26,287 nt of DNA, from NCBI GenBank assembly GCA_004556205.1, contig SFIL01000012.1, positions 1-26,287 of the forward strand, given 5' to 3'. This DNA is from Clostridiales bacterium. GTDB taxonomy: Bacteria; Bacillota; Clostridia; Oscillospirales; Oscillospiraceae. The notes below the pieces were generated by a model. That model saw nothing but the letters and a program-made list of their open reading frames with translations, made no database searches and was not told the origin of the DNA. Shown in pieces: positions 22,141-26,287 of the stretch; position 1 is the stretch's first letter, and every line of letters begins with the position of its first letter. Made by a program: the position numbers and the translations under genes.

Positions 22141-23352
22141 ATGAAATCAATCCGTGATGTTTACAAGATCGGCAAAGGCCCGTCCAGCTCGCATACAATC
22201 GGTCCCGAACGTGCCGCAAAGCTGTTTTTGCAGCGCTACCCTGACGCAGAACGCTACCGCGTAACGCTGTACGGTTCTCTTTGCAAGACCGGGCGCGGGC
22301 ATGGCACGGACCGCGTACTTTTAGAGGTGCTGGGCAAGGAGCGGACGGAGATCGTCTTCTGCGATTATTCCGCCGAACAGCTCCCCCATCCGAATACAAT
22401 GGATTTCTTTGCCTATCAGGGCGAGGAGCAGATCGGCTTTCTGCGCGTGCTCTCCATCGGCGGCGGTGATATCGTCGTGGACGGAGAGCCGCAGTCCGAA
22501 GCCGAAGAGACCTATCCCGAGAACTCCTTTGCGGAGATTCAGCAGTTTTGCGCGTGGCGCTATATTTCCCTCAGCGAGTACGTCGAACTGAATGAAGGTC
22601 CTGAAATTTGGGACTTCCTCGCGGAGATTTGGCGGGCGATGAAGCGTTCGGTCGCCGTCGGTCTGCATACGGAGGGCGTTCTCCCCGGCGGTCTGAACGT
22701 CATGCGCAAGGCGCGGCATCTGTTCATGCAGGAGAAGGAACACGAGCTGCCGCAGGTGCGCGAGCTGCGCATCGTCTGCGCCTACGCCTTTGCCGTCTCT
22801 GAAGAAAACGCCGGCAACGGCACGATTGTTACCGCCCCGACCTGCGGCAGCGCAGGCGTCCTGCCCGCCGTCCTTCTGTATATGCAGGAGCGGCACGACA
22901 TCCCCGACGAAAAGGTGTTGCAGGCGCTTGCCGTGGCGGGTCTGTTCGGAAGTCTTGTCAAGCGCAACGCGTCGATCTCCGGCGCGGAATGCGGCTGTCA
23001 GGCGGAGATCGGCACCGCCTGCTCCATGGCAGCCGCCGCCCTCTGCACGCTTATGGACAAGTCCATCGCCGAGACGGAATACGCCGCCGAGGTCGCCATG
23101 GAGCACCAGCTCGGTTTGACCTGCGACCCCATCTGCGGACTTGTACAGATCCCCTGCATCGAACGCAACGCCGTCGCCGCCAAGCGCGCAATGGATGCGT
23201 TCAATCTCTCCTCCTTCCTCTGCGGCTCAAGAAACATCAGCTTCGACATGGTCGTGCGCACGATGAAGGAGACGGGTCAGCATATTAACGCCAGCTATCG
23301 CGAAACCTCCGAGGGCGGTCTTGCCAAGCTCTATAACCGCCGCATGACATAA
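22141..23352 (+). CDS. sdaA: L-serine ammonia-lyase, single-chain, iron-sulfur-dependent
   Basis: Converts L-serine to pyruvate and ammonia with a [4Fe-4S] cluster. Beta domain (about 1-155, with SSSHTIGPERAA at the start) and alpha domain (about 155-403) are fused in one chain. The three cluster cysteines C286 (GAECGCQAE), C328 (LTCDP) and C339 (IPCIERN) have the 42 and 11 spacing of characterised enzymes. APTCGSAG near 232-239 is also typical. ATG at 22141 is preferred: GAGGTG lies six bases before it, and the GTG at 22132 is part of that site. The length of 403 aa is shorter than the 455 or so of Enterobacterial forms. It is followed after 19 bases by ychF. Confidence 0.96.
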   Translation: MKSIRDVYKIGKGPSSSHTIGPERAAKLFLQRYPDAERYRVTLYGSLCKTGRGHGTDRVLLEVLGKERTEIVFCDYSAEQLPHPNTMDFFAYQGEEQIGFLRVLSIGGGDIVVDGEPQSEAEETYPENSFAEIQQFCAWRYISLSEYVELNEGPEIWDFLAEIWRAMKRSVAVGLHTEGVLPGGLNVMRKARHLFMQEKEHELPQVRELRIVCAYAFAVSEENAGNGTIVTAPTCGSAGVLPAVLLYMQERHDIPDEKVLQALAVAGLFGSLVKRNASISGAECGCQAEIGTACSMAAAALCTLMDKSIAETEYAAEVAMEHQLGLTCDPICGLVQIPCIERNAVAAKRAMDAFNLSSFLCGSRNISFDMVVRTMKETGQHINASYRETSEGGLAKLYNRRMT

Positions 23353-23371
23353 TAAAAGGAAGGTACATCAA

Positions 23372-24469
23372 ATGAAATTAGGTATCGTCGGACTGCCGAA
23401 TGTCGGCAAATCCACATTGTTTAATGCCATCACCAACGCGGGCATTCCCGCGGACAATTATGCGTTCTGCACCATCGAGCCGAATGTCGGCGTTGTTGCC
23501 GTGCCGGACGAGCGGCTGGAGTGGCTGCGTGATCTGCACAACCCGAAGAAATTCACTCCCGCCGTGATTGAATTCGTCGATATCGCGGGACTGGTCAAGG
23601 GCGCGTCAAAGGGCGAGGGCTTGGGCAACAAGTTCCTTTCCAACATCCGCACGACCGACGCGATCATCCATGTCGTGCGTTGCTTTGACGACTCCAATGT
23701 CACCCATGTCGAGGGCAGCACCGATCCCCTGCGCGACATCGACATCATCAATTTGGAACTGATCTTCTCGGATGTCGAGATGTGCGAACGCCGTTTGGAC
23801 AAGGCGCAGAAGGCGGCAAAGGGCGGCGACAAGCGCTTTTTGCATGAGATCGAGGTATTTCAGGGTCTGCTCGCCCATTTGAACGAGGGTAAGCTCGCTC
23901 GTACCTATGAATGCTCGGACGACGACCGCGCCCTGATCTCGACAAGCGACCTGCTGACGCTCAAGCGCACGATCTACGCCGCCAACATCTCCGAGGCGGA
24001 TGTGGAAGCGCCCGAACAGAACCCGTATTATCAGCAGGTCAAGCAGCTTGCGGACGCCGAAGGCTCGCTGGTTTTGCCGATCTGTGCAAAGCTCGAGGCG
24101 GATATCGCGGAGCTGGACGACCCCGAGGAAAAGGCCATGTTCATGGAGGAGTTAGGTCTGAAGGAGTCCGGCTTAGACCGTCTCATCAAGGCGAGCTATG
24201 ATCTTCTCGGCCTGATCTCCTTCCTTACCGCAGGCAGCGACGAATGCCGCGCGTGGACGATCCGCAAGGGTACGAAAGCACCGCAGGCGGCAGGCAAGAT
24301 TCACAGCGATTTTGAGCGCGGCTTCATCCGCGCGGAGGTCATTGCCTTTGAGGACATGAAGGCTTGCGGCACGATGGCTGCGGCAAAGGCAAAGGGCTTA
24401 GTTCGCAGTGAGGGCAAGGAATATGTCATGAAGGACGGCGACATCGTCAACTTCCTGTTCAATGTCTGA
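23372..24469 (+). CDS. ychF: Redox-regulated ATPase/GTPase YchF
   Basis: Universally conserved Obg-related P-loop protein (OLA1/YchF) that binds ATP as well as GTP and is linked to ribosomes and stress responses. G1 is GLPNVGKST (7-15), the G3 region contains DIAGLVKGAS, and the G4 position reads AKLE rather than NKxD, as in this ATP-using family. The C-terminal TGS domain ends GKEYVMKDGDIVNFLFNV. The length of 365 aa is exact for the family. AAGGAAGG lies about nine bases before the ATG. Probably co-transcribed with sdaA. Confidence 0.97.
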   Translation: MKLGIVGLPNVGKSTLFNAITNAGIPADNYAFCTIEPNVGVVAVPDERLEWLRDLHNPKKFTPAVIEFVDIAGLVKGASKGEGLGNKFLSNIRTTDAIIHVVRCFDDSNVTHVEGSTDPLRDIDIINLELIFSDVEMCERRLDKAQKAAKGGDKRFLHEIEVFQGLLAHLNEGKLARTYECSDDDRALISTSDLLTLKRTIYAANISEADVEAPEQNPYYQQVKQLADAEGSLVLPICAKLEADIAELDDPEEKAMFMEELGLKESGLDRLIKASYDLLGLISFLTAGSDECRAWTIRKGTKAPQAAGKIHSDFERGFIRAEVIAFEDMKACGTMAAAKAKGLVRSEGKEYVMKDGDIVNFLFNV

Positions 24470-24490
24470 TCCCCGCAGATTTTGATCCCA

Positions 24491-24516
24491 TAGGGCGGGG
24501 CCATGTCCCCGCCCTA
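24491..24516. repeat. 26-bp near-perfect palindrome, copy 3
   Basis: TAGGGC/GCCCTA arms around GGGGCCATGTCCCC, differing from the 19712 copy by one base that gives a single mismatch. It lies 21 bases after the ychF stop. Confidence 0.85.
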
Positions 24517-24557
24517 CAAAGGAATTTATGGCAATGAAAAATAGGGTAACCTATTAT

Positions 24558-24594
24558 GTCATTGCGAGGGCGCTTGCGCCCGTGGCAATCTCGT
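24558..24594. repeat. GTCATTGCGAG hairpin repeat, single unit
   Basis: Same frame as the unit at 19499-19535: GTCATTGCGAG, a variable GC stem (GGGCG/CGCCC) and CGTGGCAATCTCG. The conserved outer parts and changed but still paired stem suggest structure is what is kept. Confidence 0.8.
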
Positions 24595-24657
24595 GCAGGC
24601 AGCTTGTAGCGCGCGGCATCCCTGACGCGCCCATGTAGGCACCCATGTAAAATATAC

Positions 24658-24676
24658 GGGCAGCTAATAGCTGCCC
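24658..24676. repeat. GGGCAGCTA palindromic hairpin
   Basis: A 9-bp perfect stem (GGGCAGCTA/TAGCTGCCC) with a one-base centre, followed by CCTACA as in the other palindromes. It resembles intergenic palindromes common in Clostridia. Confidence 0.65.
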
Positions 24677-24688
24677 CTACACCATAAA

Positions 24689-24720
24689 TCGGCGGACTGA
24701 CATTTTTGTCAGTCCGCCGA
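24689..24720. terminator. Bidirectional terminator between ychF and the surface-protein gene
   Basis: A 14-bp perfect stem (left arm TCGGCGGACTGACA) with TTTT loop. On the plus strand AGCTTTTTATCTTTT follows. On the minus strand it lies 5 bases after the stop of the surface protein. Convergent genes thus share it. Confidence 0.85.
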
Positions 24721-24725
24721 GCTTT

Positions 24726-26287
24726 TTATCTTTTCACAATGTTCTCAATAAAGCGCATCAGAATCGTTGCGACCTGTGCGCGTGTTGCATTGCCCTGCGG
24801 CAGGAGATAGCCGTCTGAGCCGCCGATGATCTTCTCCGCAACCGTCCACTGCACAGCGTCCTTCGCCCAGCTTTCGACCTTGCCGCCGTCTGGGAACGCG
24901 CTCAGATCGCCGCGCTTGCCTGTGTCGATGCCCTTCTTCTTCGCATAGCGGTAAAGGATCGTCGCCATCTGCTCGCGGGTGATGTTACCGTCAGGGTCAA
25001 ACTTGTTGTTCCCGATGCCGCCGACAATGCCGTTCGCCGCCGCCCACGCAACCGCGTCGATATACCAGCTTCCGTCCTTCGCGTTCACGTCGGAGAAGGT
25101 GTTCTGATAGCCCATCGGCTTGCCCTCGTAGCGCCACAGAACGGTGACCAGCATCGCGCGGGTCATTGCACTCTCCGGCTCGAAGGTGTTCGGATGATAC
25201 CATTCCTTGGTATTGACATCTACAAACTTCCCGCTCGGGCAACCTGCTCCGCCGTCGCACGCGGACGGTTCATACCATCTCAGCTCACAGCGGCGGCAAT
25301 AATGGCGGGTCATGCCATAGTAGTCGGAATACTCATAGTCTTCCGTGGCAATGACCCAATCATGCCCCAGTGCGGCGGTCTGCGTCGGCTTTGCAAGCTG
25401 TTCGCCGCAGGCGGCGCAATGGCTGCCGCCGGTAAAGCCGGGACGGGTGCAGGTGGCGTCGATGGCTGCATTGGCGGTCGCCTTGTGGCTGCCGGCAGCC
25501 GTCTTGCCGCTCACCTCGACGTAACCGCAGAGGGTGCAGGTCTTGCGGGTGAAGCCGCCGGCCTGACAGGTTGCGCTCAAAGTCTCGGTAACATATTTGT
25601 GGGCGGTGCAGCCCGCATTCGCGCGGAAGGTAATGCCGTTTTCGTTGGCATAGGTCTCCGCCGCAGTACCGCTCACTCCGTAGATCACAAAATTCGGAAT
25701 GGTTTCGCTGCCGCCGAGGGGGTCATCCGGCTCCGGCGGATAATAGCCAAGGCAATGCGATCCGAGATAGGTCACGCTTTCGGGAACGGTAACGCCCTTG
25801 CCCGCGCCGTAGGAGAAGCATGCACTCTCCTCCAGCACGCGCAGGCCGTTGTTCAGGTGGATCGCCTTGAGAGCTGTGCCGGAGAAAGCGTTGCCGTCAA
25901 CATAGCGCACCGTGTCGGGCAGGACGATGGCTTCACAGGCGTGCGCGTTAAAAGCGGCATAACCGATGTACCGCGCGCCGCCCAAGTCGATCGACCGCAG
26001 ATTGACGCAATTGGCGAAAGCGTTCACCTCCACGCGGGTGCAGCTTTCCGGCAGGACAAGACCGATCAGATTCGGCTGCTCATATTCCCATGTCCGCGTG
26101 CGATGTTCAAAGATATAGTAAGGTGCAACAGAGGTGGTGCCGGGCTTGAGGGCGAGGACGGTGTTTTCCGGCATTTCGCCCTTGTAGGTGTAGGCGACAG
26201 AGCCGAAATAGACCGGACCGTCGGGCTGGTCGTGATACCAGCCGGTGTTTTCCAGCGCGCACAAGCCGATCATTTGGACGCTCTTGG
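24726..26287 (-). CDS. Surface protein with leucine-rich, Cys-repeat and SLH domains (5' truncated)
   Basis: Secreted wall-bound protein, C-terminal 520 residues or so; the frame runs past the right edge, so the start and signal peptide are outside. An ATG at 26273 is internal. BspA-type leucine-rich repeats (LRR_5) cover about the first 215 residues (LPDTVRYVDGNAFSG). Then come three units of about 45 residues with CxxC motifs (CTLCG, CAACG, CRRC) and the TAALGHDW signature seen in many Clostridial surface proteins. Three SLH repeats end the protein and would anchor it to wall polymers. The first SLH lacks its middle part: WYH runs directly into PNTFEPE. The role is probably adhesion or host-glycan contact (inference). 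Confidence 0.92.
   Translation of the reverse strand, partial: KSVQMIGLCALENTGWYHDQPDGPVYFGSVAYTYKGEMPENTVLALKPGTTSVAPYYIFEHRTRTWEYEQPNLIGLVLPESCTRVEVNAFANCVNLRSIDLGGARYIGYAAFNAHACEAIVLPDTVRYVDGNAFSGTALKAIHLNNGLRVLEESACFSYGAGKGVTVPESVTYLGSHCLGYYPPEPDDPLGGSETIPNFVIYGVSGTAAETYANENGITFRANAGCTAHKYVTETLSATCQAGGFTRKTCTLCGYVEVSGKTAAGSHKATANAAIDATCTRPGFTGGSHCAACGEQLAKPTQTAALGHDWVIATEDYEYSDYYGMTRHYCRRCELRWYEPSACDGGAGCPSGKFVDVNTKEWYHPNTFEPESAMTRAMLVTVLWRYEGKPMGYQNTFSDVNAKDGSWYIDAVAWAAANGIVGGIGNNKFDPDGNITREQMATILYRYAKKKGIDTGKRGDLSAFPDGGKVESWAKDAVQWTVAEKIIGGSDGYLLPQGNATRAQVATILMRFIENIVKR

Overview
The window looks like chromosomal DNA of a GC-rich anaerobic Firmicute, most likely class Clostridia, order Oscillospirales. 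The grounds are the gene order cdaA-ybbR ... yicC-remA-gmk-rpoZ-priA-def-fmt-rsmB-rlmN-stp-prkC-rsgA, the DUF5685 and DUF3343 genes, a short (type 3) prolyl-tRNA synthetase, a single-chain iron-sulfur serine dehydratase and an SLH surface protein. The assignment rests on family recognition only; no tRNA or rRNA gene was seen.

Layout. (1) 1-1275: the end of an integrated element, with a 5'-truncated large serine recombinase, a 143-aa partner and a UUCG-loop terminator. (2) 1276-1604: a MITE-like inverted repeat without a gene. (3) 1605-17757, all minus strand: one tightly packed run of 18 genes read from right to left. It starts at a good promoter before cdaA (c-di-AMP synthesis) and passes through ybbR, an RseC-like protein, DUF5685, a J-domain protein, yicC, remA, gmk, rpoZ, priA, def, fmt, rsmB, rlmN, the PP2C phosphatase and the PASTA kinase to rsgA. 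A hairpin terminator then abuts the start codon of a 48-aa membrane protein. Most junctions overlap by 1-4 bases or are separated by fewer than 30. (4) 17748-19138, minus: a cysteine desulfurase-like protein coupled to a DUF3343 putative S/Se carrier. (5) 19139-19758: a repeat-rich intergenic region holding a terminator-like hairpin, a consensus plus-strand promoter and palindromic repeats, leading to a multi-pass membrane protein (19759-20340). (6) 20364-21800, minus: proS. (7) 21919-24469, plus: a 50-aa ribbon-helix-helix-like protein, L-serine dehydratase and YchF. (8) 24470-24725: the same repeat families again and a shared terminator. (9) 24726 to the right edge, minus: a truncated surface protein with leucine-rich and SLH domains.

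How the genes work together. The long run combines nucleotide second-messenger signalling (CdaA/YbbR), cell-wall sensing (PASTA kinase and its phosphatase), a biofilm-type regulator (RemA), RNA and ribosome maturation (YicC, RsmB, RlmN, RsgA), initiator-Met formylation and deformylation (Fmt/Def), replication restart (PriA) and transcription (omega). This is largely a conserved Clostridial housekeeping arrangement, so most of the window is ordinary. The less explained parts are the RseC-DUF5685-DnaJ cysteine-rich trio, the hidden 48-aa membrane ORF behind a terminator, the MITE-like repeat at the mobile-element boundary, the repeat-laden leader at 19.4-19.7 kb, the small RHH-like ORF, and the shortened first SLH repeat of the surface protein. 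I did not find a defence system, CRISPR array or biosynthetic cluster.
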